A stretch of DNA of 64,000 nt. Origin: Pseudomonas alcaligenes. Its GTDB lineage: Bacteria; Pseudomonadota; Gammaproteobacteria; Pseudomonadales; Pseudomonadaceae. Within the stretch, counting starts at the first letter, position 1, and every line of letters starts with the position of its first letter. The DNA is taken from NCBI RefSeq assembly GCF_041729615.1, contig NZ_CP154874.1, forward strand, positions 2,981,001-3,045,000, written 5' to 3'. Under the pieces are notes generated by a model. The model had not been told where the DNA came from and did not search any database. It was given only the letters and a program-made list of their open reading frames with translations. Below, piece by piece: positions 54,326-64,000 of the stretch. The position numbers were made by a program, and so were the translations under genes.

Positions 54326-55642
54326 TCAGGGCTTGAGCTGGTTGGCGAACTGCTCCACCGCCTGCACCACCTGCTTGGCGCCCTCCTGAATCTCGACGAT
54401 GACGGCGCCGGCCTGGTTGGCCAGGTCCAGTCCCTGTTCGGCCTGCTCGCGGCTGCTGGCCATGCTGTCCACCGCGTTCTGCGCCAGGGTCTGGTTCTTC
54501 TGCACCACCTCGACGATCTCCTCGGTGGCCTGGCTGGTGCGCCCGGCCAGCTGGCGTACCTCATCGGCTACCACGGCGAAGCCGCGGCCCTGGTCGCCGG
54601 CGCGGGCCGCTTCGATAGCGGCGTTGAGGGCGAGCAGGTTGGTCTGGTCGGCGATGCCGCGGATGGTCTGCATGATGGTGCTGATCAGCTGCGACTGTCT
54701 GCCCAGGGCCGCGATGCCATCGCTGGCCTCCTGCAGCTGGCGGGCAATGCGCTGCATCACCTCGACCGTCTGGCGCACCACGGCGGCGCCCTTGTCGGCG
54801 CTGCCGTCGGTTTGCTGGGAGATGCCGTAGGCGATGCTCGCCGCCTCGGCCACGGCCTGCTCCTGGCTGATCTGGTCGGTGACCACGGTGGCGAACTTGA
54901 CCACTTTGTACAGCTTGCCGTGGGGATCGAGGATCGGGTTGTAGGAGGCCTCCAGCCACACCACCCGGCCATGGTTGTCGACTCGCTTGAAGCGCCCGGC
55001 GACGAATTCGCCGCGGTTCAGTCGGGCCCAGAAGTCGCGGTAGGCCTGCGAGTTGTACTCCTCCGGCTCGCAGAACATGCGGTGGTGCTTGCCCCGGATC
55101 TGCTCCAGGCGATAGCCCATGCCGTCGAGGAAACGCTGGTTGGCGCTCAGCACCTCGCCGGCCAGGTTGAACTCGATCACCGCGGTGGAGCGCAGCAGGG
55201 CATCGATCAGGCCTTCGTGCTCGCGGGAGGTGCTGATGGTACGGGTCAGGTCGGTCGCGCAGAGGGTGAAGTAGGCCAGTTCGCCGTGCGCGTTCAGCAC
55301 GGGTTGCCAGATGGCGCGCAGCCAGGCTTCCTCGCCGTTGCCGCGCAGCAGGCGGTAGGCGCCGCAGAGGTGCTCGCGCTGGCGCAGCGCCTGCTGCAGT
55401 CTCTGGTAGTTGGACTCGCGGCGAAAGGATTCGGGAATCAGCGAGTCCAGTGGGCGGCCGAGCAGCGCGTCGCCGGAATAGAGCATTTCGTCGAGGAAGT
55501 TGTCGTTGGCGTAGCGCACCCGGCCGTCGGCCTCGATCTCCAGCACCAGCATCTCGCTGTACAGCGAGTCCTTGATCTGACGCATGCTGGCCAGTTCGTT
55601 ACGCAGCTGGGCCAGTTCATCCTTCAGCTTGTTGTTGAACAT
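54326..55642 (-). CDS. Soluble double-PAS methyl-accepting chemotaxis protein (BdlA/Aer-like)
   Basis: 438 aa from ATG 55642 ('[17 protein letters not shown]'), with GGGGTG about nine bases upstream. No membrane helix is present. A coiled start (1-25) precedes PAS1 (about 25-135, '[24 protein letters not shown]') and PAS2 (about 150-265, '[22 protein letters not shown]') and a short MCP signalling hairpin ('[39 protein letters not shown]' region). The length and architecture match BdlA, a P. aeruginosa biofilm-dispersal sensor. The ligand is unknown. Confidence 0.9.
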   Translation of the reverse strand: MFNNKLKDELAQLRNELASMRQIKDSLYSEMLVLEIEADGRVRYANDNFLDEMLYSGDALLGRPLDSLIPESFRRESNYQRLQQALRQREHLCGAYRLLRGNGEEAWLRAIWQPVLNAHGELAYFTLCATDLTRTISTSREHEGLIDALLRSTAVIEFNLAGEVLSANQRFLDGMGYRLEQIRGKHHRMFCEPEEYNSQAYRDFWARLNRGEFVAGRFKRVDNHGRVVWLEASYNPILDPHGKLYKVVKFATVVTDQISQEQAVAEAASIAYGISQQTDGSADKGAAVVRQTVEVMQRIARQLQEASDGIAALGRQSQLISTIMQTIRGIADQTNLLALNAAIEAARAGDQGRGFAVVADEVRQLAGRTSQATEEIVEVVQKNQTLAQNAVDSMASSREQAEQGLDLANQAGAVIVEIQEGAKQVVQAVEQFANQLKP

Positions 55643-55779
55643 CGGCAAAGCACCCCTGGGCATGTGACGCGTGCAGCTCCGAGGAAACAGCCTCGCTGGC
55701 TGATCGACCTCTGGCGGAAAAAGCACAGTCCCTGCAGTGTAGCCTTCATCCCATAGCCCTCTGCCGCAGCCAGGAATCC

Positions 55780-56661
55780 ATGACCTACCTCGAACTTGAA
55801 ATGCGCTTGCCTGCCGATTACCGGGCGGCCGACCTGCTGGCTTTCCATGCTCGAGATGCCCAGGCCCTGGCCGAACGCGTCACGGCCGCGGGGCTGGACA
55901 AGGGCATCCTCTGGCAGGGACAGCCGGCCTGCCTGAGCCTGGCTTTCGCCGGCGGGCAGGTGCGCGCGGCGCTGCAGCTGGATGGCCAGGCAGGGGATGA
56001 CCTGCCATCGCTGCGGGCGCTGGTCGAGCACATGCTGGGCATGAACCAGCCGGTGACGGCGTTCGAGTCGGCGCTGGGCGATCACCCGCTGCTGGGGCGC
56101 CTGATCGCCGCCAACCGGGGCTTGCGCGTGCCGCAGTCGGCTTCGCCGTTCGAGGCCCTGAGCTGGGCCATCAGCGGCCAGCAGATCAGTTTGCAAGTGG
56201 CCATCGCGCTGCGCCGTCGACTGATCCAGCTGGCCGGGCGGCGCCATTCCAGCGGCCTGCTGTGCTATCCGGATGCCGCGGCGGTGGCACGGCTGGACGC
56301 CGACGCCCTGGGCCGCGCCGGCTTTTCCCGGGCCAAGGCGCAGACCCTGTTGCTGCTGGCGCGCGAGGTGGTGGAGGGGCGGCTGCCGCTGGATCAGTGG
56401 GTGCAGGACGAGCCGGCCGAGGCCATTGGCCGGCGCCTGCTGGTGCTCAAGGGCATAGGCCCCTGGACGGTGGACTATGCACTGCTACGCGGCTTCGCCC
56501 GCCTGGATGGCTCGCTGCACGGCGATGCCGCTGTACGCCGCCAGCTGCAGCGGCTGCTGGGCGTCGAGGAGAAGCTCGAGCAAGCCTTCGTGCGCGACTG
56601 GCTGGCGCCCTTCGCTCCCTGGCGGGCACTGGTGGCGGCGCATCTCTGGGCGATGCCCTGA
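55780..56661 (+). CDS. alkA: DNA-3-methyladenine glycosylase II (AlkA type)
   Basis: 293 aa. A helix-hairpin-helix glycosylase that excises alkylated bases. The HhH motif is '[19 protein letters not shown]', followed by the catalytic Asp in '[17 protein letters not shown]'. The N-terminal domain ('[24 protein letters not shown]') is the AlkA-N type. It differs in fold from the AAG-type mpg at 42 kb. It lies between the PAS-MCP and the transglycosylase and has its own promoter space. Confidence 0.9.
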   Translation: MTYLELEMRLPADYRAADLLAFHARDAQALAERVTAAGLDKGILWQGQPACLSLAFAGGQVRAALQLDGQAGDDLPSLRALVEHMLGMNQPVTAFESALGDHPLLGRLIAANRGLRVPQSASPFEALSWAISGQQISLQVAIALRRRLIQLAGRRHSSGLLCYPDAAAVARLDADALGRAGFSRAKAQTLLLLAREVVEGRLPLDQWVQDEPAEAIGRRLLVLKGIGPWTVDYALLRGFARLDGSLHGDAAVRRQLQRLLGVEEKLEQAFVRDWLAPFAPWRALVAAHLWAMP

Positions 56662-56767
56662 GGCCGTGGAGCGCGCGCAGCCGGGCCAGGCGGGGAGGGA
56701 GCGAGGGTGCGGGGCACACCCCGGACCGCTTTCCAGCAACGCCCCGCCGGCGCGCTGCGGCCCTTGC

Positions 56768-58063
56768 TCAGCGCAGCTGTTGCAGCAGCGCCGGGGTCGG
56801 GTAGCCGTCGGCCGGCAGGCCCAGGCTCTGCTGGAAGGCACGCACCGCGCGGCGGGTGTTGGCGCCGATGATGCCGTCCGCCGGGCCCGGGTTGAAGCCC
56901 CTGGCGGCCAGGCCTTCCTGCAGGGCGATGCGCTCGCTGCGCCCCAGCGGGCGCTCGTCCTTCGGCCAGCTGCCGCTGATCTGCCCGCCACCGACGAAGC
57001 GCTGGCCGAGCAGGCCCACGGCCAGGGCGTAGGAACTGGAGTTGTTGTAGCGCAGGATGGCGTTGAAGTTGCGGAACACAAGGAAGGCCGGGCCGCGGTG
57101 ACCGGCCGGCAGCAGCAGGTAGCCGGTATCGTCCGGCGCCAGGCCGGCCGGGGTGCCCTTCACGCCGAGCGCGTGCCACTGGGCATAGGTCTTGCGGATC
57201 TCGCTGTCGGCCAGGGCATGGTCGAAGTCGTCCGGCAGGGCGACCTGGAAGCCCCAGGGCTTGCCCTGCTGCCAGCCGGAGGCCTGCAGGTAGTGGGCGG
57301 CCGAGGCCAGGGCGTCGGCGCTGGAGTTCCAGATGTCGCGCCGGCCATCGCCGTCGAAGTCCACCGCGTGGCTCAGGTAGGTGGTGGGAATGAACTGGGT
57401 CTGGCCCATGGCCCCAGCCCAGGAACCGCGCAGGCCGCTTATCCCGATGTCGCCGCTCTGCAGGATCTGCAGGGCCGCCAGCAGCTGCTCCTCGGCCCAG
57501 CGCGGGCGGCGCCCCTCGTAGGCCAGGGTGGCCAGGGAGCGGATGACCGAGTTGTCGCCCATGAACTGGCCGAAGCTGCTCTCCATGCCCCAGATGGCGA
57601 CCAGGGTCTCGCGCTCGACGCCGTAGCGCCGCTCGATGGCATCCAGGCTGGCGGCATGCTCGGCGAGCAGGGTCTGGCCCTTGCGCACGCGCACCGGCGA
57701 GATGGCGCCGTCCAGGTACTCCCACACCGGGCGGGTGAATTCAGGCTGCGCGCCGTCGGCGCGTACCACGCTCGGGTCGGGGGTCACGCCACTGAAGGCG
57801 CGGTCGAACAACTCGGCCTGGATGCCGCTGCGCAGGGCCTTGAGGCGGAACTGGCGCTGCCAGCCGTTGAAGTCGATGGCCGGTGCGGGGGCCACGGCCA
57901 CCTGTACCCTGTCGTTGCTCGGCGCCATGCGTTGCGGCTGGGCTGCCGGCTGGCTGGAAACCAGTTCGGGGGCGGTGTCCGGGGTTTCGGCGCAGGCGCC
58001 GAGGAGCAGGGTGGCGCCGACGAGCAGGCCGCTCAGGCGGGCGGTAGGAAAGCGGTGGGGCAT
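56768..58063 (-). CDS. Lytic murein transglycosylase, MltB family with PG-binding domain (lipoprotein)
   Basis: 431 aa from ATG 58063. The signal ends in a lipobox Leu-Leu-Gly-Ala-Cys. The catalytic Glu is in 'LVAIWGMESSFGQF', with 'SWAGAMGQTQFIPTTYLSHAVDFDGDG' and 'ILRYNNSSSYALAVGLLGQ'. A C-terminal peptidoglycan_binding_1 domain ('LQEGLAARGFNPGPADGIIGANTRRAVRAFQQSLGL') is an addition not present in the mltB gene at 48.7 kb. P. aeruginosa SltB3 has this architecture. It likely acts at the outer membrane or septum. Confidence 0.92.
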   Translation of the reverse strand: MPHRFPTARLSGLLVGATLLLGACAETPDTAPELVSSQPAAQPQRMAPSNDRVQVAVAPAPAIDFNGWQRQFRLKALRSGIQAELFDRAFSGVTPDPSVVRADGAQPEFTRPVWEYLDGAISPVRVRKGQTLLAEHAASLDAIERRYGVERETLVAIWGMESSFGQFMGDNSVIRSLATLAYEGRRPRWAEEQLLAALQILQSGDIGISGLRGSWAGAMGQTQFIPTTYLSHAVDFDGDGRRDIWNSSADALASAAHYLQASGWQQGKPWGFQVALPDDFDHALADSEIRKTYAQWHALGVKGTPAGLAPDDTGYLLLPAGHRGPAFLVFRNFNAILRYNNSSSYALAVGLLGQRFVGGGQISGSWPKDERPLGRSERIALQEGLAARGFNPGPADGIIGANTRRAVRAFQQSLGLPADGYPTPALLQQLR

Positions 58064-58139
58064 TGCGCGGTGTCTCGGTCTTGCCAATCAGACCGCGACC
58101 TTAGCATGCCGGATATGCCGGTGGCGCCCCGCCGGCGGC

Positions 58140-58307
58140 TCAGGCGGCGAATTTCGCCAGGGCCAGAAAGCAGGAAGCCTCCCAGTGGGAGGCTTCGCGG
58201 CGGTAGCTGCCTTTGCCCTTCTTCGGCTGTTCCTGGCGGCTGCGGAACAGCGGTTGGGCGATGATGGACTTGGCCTTGTTCGGCCGCTTGCGGGCTTTCT
58301 TGCTCAT
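58140..58307 (-). CDS. arfA: Alternative ribosome-rescue factor ArfA
   Basis: 55 aa from ATG 58307. ArfA rescues ribosomes stalled on non-stop mRNA by recruiting RF2 when trans-translation fails. The conserved core is 'AQPLFRSRQEQPKKGKGSY', followed by the basic 'RREASHWEAS' segment. The gene carries a perfect 10-bp hairpin at 58174-58196 inside its 3' half, followed by a short T-rich stretch, as known for enterobacterial arfA, where truncated non-stop mRNA makes ArfA itself a tmRNA target. The short tail (last nine residues, hydrophobic) lies beyond the hairpin. Confidence 0.93.
   Translation of the reverse strand: MSKKARKRPNKAKSIIAQPLFRSRQEQPKKGKGSYRREASHWEASCFLALAKFAA
58174..58196 (-). 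promoter_or_regulatory. Intragenic hairpin in arfA (RNase III / terminator type)
   Basis: GAAGCCTCCC (58174-58183), loop AGT and GGGAGGCTTC (58187-58196) form a perfect 10-bp stem within the coding sequence, covering codons about 37-45. In the mRNA it is followed by CCTGCTTTCTGG. Cleavage or termination here would yield a non-stop message and a shortened, still active ArfA. Confidence 0.8.
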
Positions 58308-58384
58308 CTCGATGATCCTCGCGCACCCGCGACGCTGCGGGCGGCGCGGACTATGCGCCGCTGTACGAAAAATGTCCAGTGGCG

Positions 58385-59419
58385 CTATTCGCTCAGCGCC
58401 AGGCGCTGGCCGGCCATCAGCAGGGCCAGGCGCGCCAGGCTGCTCCAGGCGTCGCCGGCGGCCTGGCCCTTGACCTGCGCGTCGATGCGCTGGGCGTCGA
58501 TCAGCAGCTGGTTCCAGCGCGCCGCGGTGTGCCGCTGCAAGGCACGGCTGTAGAGCGGGCGGCGCTTGTCCCAGACCGGCGGGCGGGCGCTGGCGAAGGC
58601 CTTCTCCAGCGGCACGCCCTGGCTGAACTGCTGGGCCAGGCCGGCCAGCTGGCGCAGCTCGCGGGCCAGCATGACGACGATGAACAGCGGCTCCACACCC
58701 TCGCCGCGCAGGCCTTCGAGCATGCGCAGGGCATGCGCCGCCTCGCCGCCCAGCACGGCGTCGATCAGGCCGAACACGTCGTAGCGGGCGCTGTCGGCCA
58801 CCGCCGCCTGCACCGTGCCGACATCGACCTGGTTGCCTTCGGCCAGCAGCTTGAGCTTCTCGATCTCCTGGGCGGCGGCCAGCAGGTTGCCCTCGACCCG
58901 CGCGGCGATCAGTTCCACCGCTTCCTGGGTGGCCGCCAGGCCGGCCTGTGACAGGCGCTGGCGAATCCAGTTGGGCAGCTGCGCGACCTCGATCGGCCAG
59001 ATCTGCAGGAACTGGCTGTGCGGCCCCTCGATCAGCGCCTTGGCCCACTTGGTCTTCTGCGTGGCGCCGTCCAGCTTGGGCAGGCTGATCAGCAGCACGG
59101 TGTCTTCCGGCGGCCGCCCCAGGTATTCGAGGAGGGCGGCGGTGCCCTTGTCGCCGGGCTTGCCACCCGGGATGCGCAGCTCGATCAGGCGCTTCTCGGC
59201 GAACAGCGAGAGGCTGGCGCCGGCCTCGTAGAGCAGGCCCCAGTCGAAGCTGGCTTCGGCATGGAACACCTGGCGTTCGCTGAAACCCTGCTGGCGGGTG
59301 GCGGCGCGGATGGCGTCCTCGGCTTCCTGGCACAGCAGCGGCTCGTCGCCACTGACCACGTAGACAGGCGCGAGCGAGCCCTGCAGGTGTTTGCCGAGTT
59401 GCGCGGGATTGAGCTTCAT
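58385..59419 (-). CDS. holA: DNA polymerase III delta subunit HolA
   Basis: 344 aa from ATG 59419 ('MKLNPAQLGKHLQGSLAPVY'). Delta is the clamp-loader wrench that opens the beta clamp. The RFC-like fold is seen in 'YVVSGDEPLLCQEAEDAIRAA', 'LPKLDGATQKTKWAKALIE' and 'VARVEGNLLAAAQEIEKLKLL'-type helices, with 'DARYDVFGLIDAVLGG'-like C-terminus. It follows lptE closely in the leuS-lptE-holA run conserved in gammaproteobacteria. Confidence 0.93.
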   Translation of the reverse strand: MKLNPAQLGKHLQGSLAPVYVVSGDEPLLCQEAEDAIRAATRQQGFSERQVFHAEASFDWGLLYEAGASLSLFAEKRLIELRIPGGKPGDKGTAALLEYLGRPPEDTVLLISLPKLDGATQKTKWAKALIEGPHSQFLQIWPIEVAQLPNWIRQRLSQAGLAATQEAVELIAARVEGNLLAAAQEIEKLKLLAEGNQVDVGTVQAAVADSARYDVFGLIDAVLGGEAAHALRMLEGLRGEGVEPLFIVVMLARELRQLAGLAQQFSQGVPLEKAFASARPPVWDKRRPLYSRALQRHTAARWNQLLIDAQRIDAQVKGQAAGDAWSSLARLALLMAGQRLALSE

Positions 59420-59427
59420 AGACAGCT

Positions 59428-59447
59428 GGGGCCGCAGAAGCGGCCCC
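59428..59447. other. Hairpin between lptE and holA
   Basis: GGGGCCGC (59428-59435) and GCGGCCCC (59440-59447) flank AGAA in the 34-bp gap between the lptE stop and holA start. No T run follows, so it is more likely to modulate the leuS-lptE-holA mRNA than to end it. Confidence 0.5.
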
Positions 59448-59453
59448 TGGGTC

Positions 59454-60065
59454 TTACTGGCTGATCGGCAGCTGGATCGGCGACTGCAGCGGCGCCGATT
59501 CCTGCTCGGCGCGGCGCGCGGCGGCAGCGGCTTCCGCTTCCGCGGCGGCACGCGCCTCGGCCTCCTGCTGCAGCTGCTCCAGCTGGGCCGGGCTCAGCAG
59601 CTGCAGGCGCAGGGACATCTGCTGGACCAGTTCGCGGCGCATTTCCTGGCGCAACTGGCCGGACTCCTGGCTGGAGCCGATGAGGTTGTTCTCGTCGTGC
59701 ACATACACGCTCTGCACTTCCAGCTTGTCTCGGAGCAGCAGCAGGTTCTTCTCGCCGCGGATCTCGTAGTCCAGGCGGGTGGTCAGCTCGTACTCGGCGC
59801 TGCGTGCGCTGCTGGTGACGCTGGCGGTGCGCTGGGTTTCCTGCTCGTTGGCCAGGAACAGGCGGTAGGGCGCGCCGCTGTGCACCTTGACGCCGCTGTT
59901 TTCCAGCAGCTGCTGCAGTTGCTTGGCGGTGTCGCCATAGGCGTTGCGCGCCTGCAGGTCGATTTCCTTGATGGCGAACTCGGCGCTGCCGGTACCGCGC
60001 AGCTGGAAGCCGCAGGCGCTGAGCAGGACGGCGAGGCCGATGACCAGCATGTTCCGTTTCATCAT
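59454..60065 (-). CDS. lptE: LPS assembly lipoprotein LptE
   Basis: 203 aa. The lipobox is Leu-Leu-Ser-Ala-Cys. LptE plugs the LptD barrel and helps insert LPS in the outer leaflet. '[27 protein letters not shown]' and '[26 protein letters not shown]' are the family landmarks. The C-terminal 50 residues are Ala/Gln/Glu rich, longer than in E. coli and typical of Pseudomonas. Two adjacent ATGs (60065, 60062) are possible; AAGGGG is about nine bases before the first. Confidence 0.95.
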   Translation of the reverse strand: MMKRNMLVIGLAVLLSACGFQLRGTGSAEFAIKEIDLQARNAYGDTAKQLQQLLENSGVKVHSGAPYRLFLANEQETQRTASVTSSARSAEYELTTRLDYEIRGEKNLLLLRDKLEVQSVYVHDENNLIGSSQESGQLRQEMRRELVQQMSLRLQLLSPAQLEQLQQEAEARAAAEAEAAAAARRAEQESAPLQSPIQLPISQ

Positions 60066-60086
60066 TGTTTTCTTCCCCTTGAGACT

Positions 60087-60106
60087 CCCGGCGCCGCGGC
60101 GCCGGG
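60087..60106. other. Palindrome between leuS and lptE
   Basis: CCCGGCGCC (60087-60095), GC, GGCGCCGGG (60098-60106), a perfect 9-bp stem in the 46-bp gap between leuS and lptE. It lacks a U tract, so it would be an mRNA-processing or attenuating hairpin rather than a full terminator. Confidence 0.55.
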
Positions 60107-60111
60107 CTTGA

Positions 60112-62787
<2,676 letters not shown>

Positions 62788-62870
62788 TCAGGGAAACCTT
62801 GATTGTGCCGCGCCCGCCGTTTGTCGCGGCGCCCGGCCGCGCTCCGGCCCGGCGCTAAGCTTGCCTGTAG

Positions 62871-62890
62871 GGGCGCGCAGGTCGGCGCCC
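62871..62890. repeat. REP-like half palindrome upstream of the YbeL-type gene
   Basis: GGGCGC (62871-62876) and GCGCCC (62885-62890) flank GCAGGTCG after CTGTAG. It resembles the start of the TGTAGGAGCG REP type but is divergent. Low-confidence repeat call. Confidence 0.3.
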
Positions 62891-62904
62891 GGTCGAGGTG
62901 GTGG

Positions 62905-63354
62905 ATGGCAGAGTTGCGGCGAAGGGAAGAGGCAGGTGGGCTCTACGAGCGGCTGTTGCAGCGCCTGGCCCTGGCCCTGGAGGAAGCGGACAGCGCTTCC
63001 CGCCTGCACCAGGCCGCACCGCTCGAGCTGGAACTGAGCGGCCTGACCCCGGCGGAGATGCAGCTGATCCGCGCCTACCTGGACCGCGATCTCAACTGGC
63101 TGCGTGGCTGGCATGCCGCCGCCGAGGAGCTGGCGGTGATCGAGCAGGCGCCGGCGGTCGTAACGCGGGCGGCGGGCAAGTTGCCGCCCAGGGCGGCCGG
63201 CAAGGCGCCGGTGCGCGGCAAGTCGACGCTCAAGAAACGCCAGCCGCTGTGCTGTGCCCTGTGCGGTGCGGCGGCGCAGATTCAGCGTGGCGAAGGGGTG
63301 TTGCCGTGCGTCTCCTGCGGCTCCAAGCTGTTCCGCGCCGGTCAGCCGCGCTAG
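62905..63354 (+). CDS. YbeL-like (DUF1451) zinc-ribbon protein
   Basis: 149 aa from ATG 62905, behind GAGGTGGTGG. The N-terminal two-thirds are helical and charged ('YERLLQRLALALEEADSASR', 'LIRAYLDRDLNWLRGWHAAAEEL'). The C-terminus is a four-cysteine zinc ribbon: CALC followed 20 residues later by CVSC. The family (YbeL in E. coli) lies next to leuS, as here. Function is unknown. Divergent from leuS. Confidence 0.85.
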   Translation: MAELRRREEAGGLYERLLQRLALALEEADSASRLHQAAPLELELSGLTPAEMQLIRAYLDRDLNWLRGWHAAAEELAVIEQAPAVVTRAAGKLPPRAAGKAPVRGKSTLKKRQPLCCALCGAAAQIQRGEGVLPCVSCGSKLFRAGQPR

Positions 63355-63418
63355 CGCTTGCAGATCGGGCTCGACTCCCCAGGGCGTAGCTCATAACCTC
63401 CGGGCACTGGAGGTGCCC

Positions 63419-64000
63419 ATGGAACTGCGCTTCATCCTCAAACAGCTGCTCCTGCCGCCCGGCGGCCTGCTCCTGCTGATCCTGCTGGCCTGGCTGCTGT
63501 GGGCCTGGCTGGGACGGCCGCGTCTGGCGTCCGTCTGCCTGCTGCTCGGCCTGGGCGGTTTGTGGCTGCTCAGCCTGCCGGCCGTGGTGGAGTGGTCGGC
63601 GCGTCTGCTCGAGCGCGAGCCGGCGCTGGCCGAGTCGCAGTGGCCGGCACTGGCGCAGCGCGCCGAGGCGATCGTGGTGCTCGGCTCCGGGCGCGAGGAG
63701 GCCGATCCGGCCTGGGGCAGCGACCAGCCCAGCGTCACCGCCGTCGAACGCCTGCGCTATGCGGCGCGCCTGCAGCGCGCCGCCCAGCTGCCGGTGCTGA
63801 TCAGCGGTGGCCTGCACTACGGCCAGCCGCCCAGCGAAGCGGCGCTGATGGCCGAGGCGCTGCAGCGCGACTTCGGCGTGGCAACCCGCTGGCGCGAGGA
63901 GCGTAGCCGTACCACCTGGGAGAACGCGCTGTTTACTGCCGAGCTGCTCAAGGCAGAGGGCGTGAGCCGCGTGGTGCTGGTCACCCAGGCGGCGCACATG
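63419..64000 (+). CDS. DUF218 (YdcF/ElyC-like) membrane protein, 3' end beyond window
   Basis: The 194 codons present begin at ATG 63419 with GGAGGTG upstream. The N-terminus has two hydrophobic helices (about residues 8-30 and 33-55), then the DUF218 domain: 'EAIVVLGSGREEADPAWGS', 'VERLRYAARLQR', 'LPVLISGGLHYGQPPSEAALMAEAL' and 'RTTWENALFTAELL'. ElyC and SanA relatives affect cell-envelope integrity and lipid-carrier recycling. It continues past the last base. Confidence 0.85.
   Translation, partial: MELRFILKQLLLPPGGLLLLILLAWLLWAWLGRPRLASVCLLLGLGGLWLLSLPAVVEWSARLLEREPALAESQWPALAQRAEAIVVLGSGREEADPAWGSDQPSVTAVERLRYAARLQRAAQLPVLISGGLHYGQPPSEAALMAEALQRDFGVATRWREERSRTTWENALFTAELLKAEGVSRVVLVTQAAHM

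Overview
The window is a high-GC, gene-dense stretch of a gammaproteobacterial chromosome. Gene content and order point to Pseudomonas: motAB-rsgA-orn-queG-nnr-tsaE-amiB-mutL-miaA-hfq-hflXKC-hisZ-purA, and later proA-nadD-rsfS-rlmH-mrdA-rodA-mltB-rlpA-dacC-ybeD-lipB/lipA and arfA-holA-lptE-leuS. Pseudomonas-type REP palindromes are present. From memory of the P. aeruginosa PAO1 map, the left block (about 1.4-20.1 kb) follows PA4954 down to PA4938 and the right block (20.2-64 kb) follows roughly PA4031 down to PA3985. The purA/ppa boundary would then be a rearrangement junction relative to that species. I see no tRNA, rRNA, CRISPR array, insertion sequence, integrase or prophage gene, and no gene-free stretch longer than about 200 bases.

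Layout. 1-1347: partial HDOD-domain gene (minus). 1.4-3.4 kb: flagellar stator motAB behind a candidate FliA promoter. 3.4-7.0 kb: rsgA, a membrane-anchored methyltransferase gene, orn and queG. 7.0-20.1 kb: a long co-directional housekeeping run for metabolite repair, tRNA modification (tsaE, miaA), cell separation (amiB), mismatch repair (mutL), RNA regulation (hfq), HflX and the FtsH-modulating HflKC pair, then hisZ and purA. 20.2-22.2 kb: ppa, an mtfA-like peptidase and a GNAT gene, all minus. 22.3-26.4 kb: a minus-strand trio of glutamine-synthetase-like enzyme, aldehyde dehydrogenase and iron-type alcohol dehydrogenase, with REP palindromes inside it; it looks like a gamma-glutamylation route for an amine or amino alcohol. 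26.6-29.0 kb: mpl, ubiX and a small lipoprotein. 29.1-32.1 kb: a complete TRAP transporter in Q-M-P order. 32.1-38.9 kb: YbaK deacylase, a periplasm-sensing GGDEF-EAL protein, a methyltransferase/NAD-binding pair, a MORN-repeat lipoprotein fused to a C13 (legumain/caspase-like) peptidase, and a MaoC hydratase. 39.0-42.7 kb: CidA/LrgB-type membrane pair, a Lon-N-terminal-like protein, a DedA-PAP2 fusion and mpg. 42.9-53.1 kb: proA to lipB, the cell-elongation and lipoate cluster, tightly overlapped. 53.2-64 kb: lipA, a soluble double-PAS chemoreceptor, alkA, a second MltB-type transglycosylase, arfA, holA, lptE, leuS, a YbeL-type zinc ribbon and a partial YdcF/ElyC-like gene.

Most of the window is conserved core chromosome. 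The most rewarding spots are: the perfect hairpin inside arfA, which predicts expression from non-stop mRNA; the MORN/C13 lipoprotein; the three-enzyme gamma-glutamylation cluster; an uninterrupted run of nine A inside rlpA; a perfect 20-bp-arm REP palindrome and related copies; and a repeat-like sequence in front of miaA. Function calls rest on motifs and context read by eye. No database search was run.
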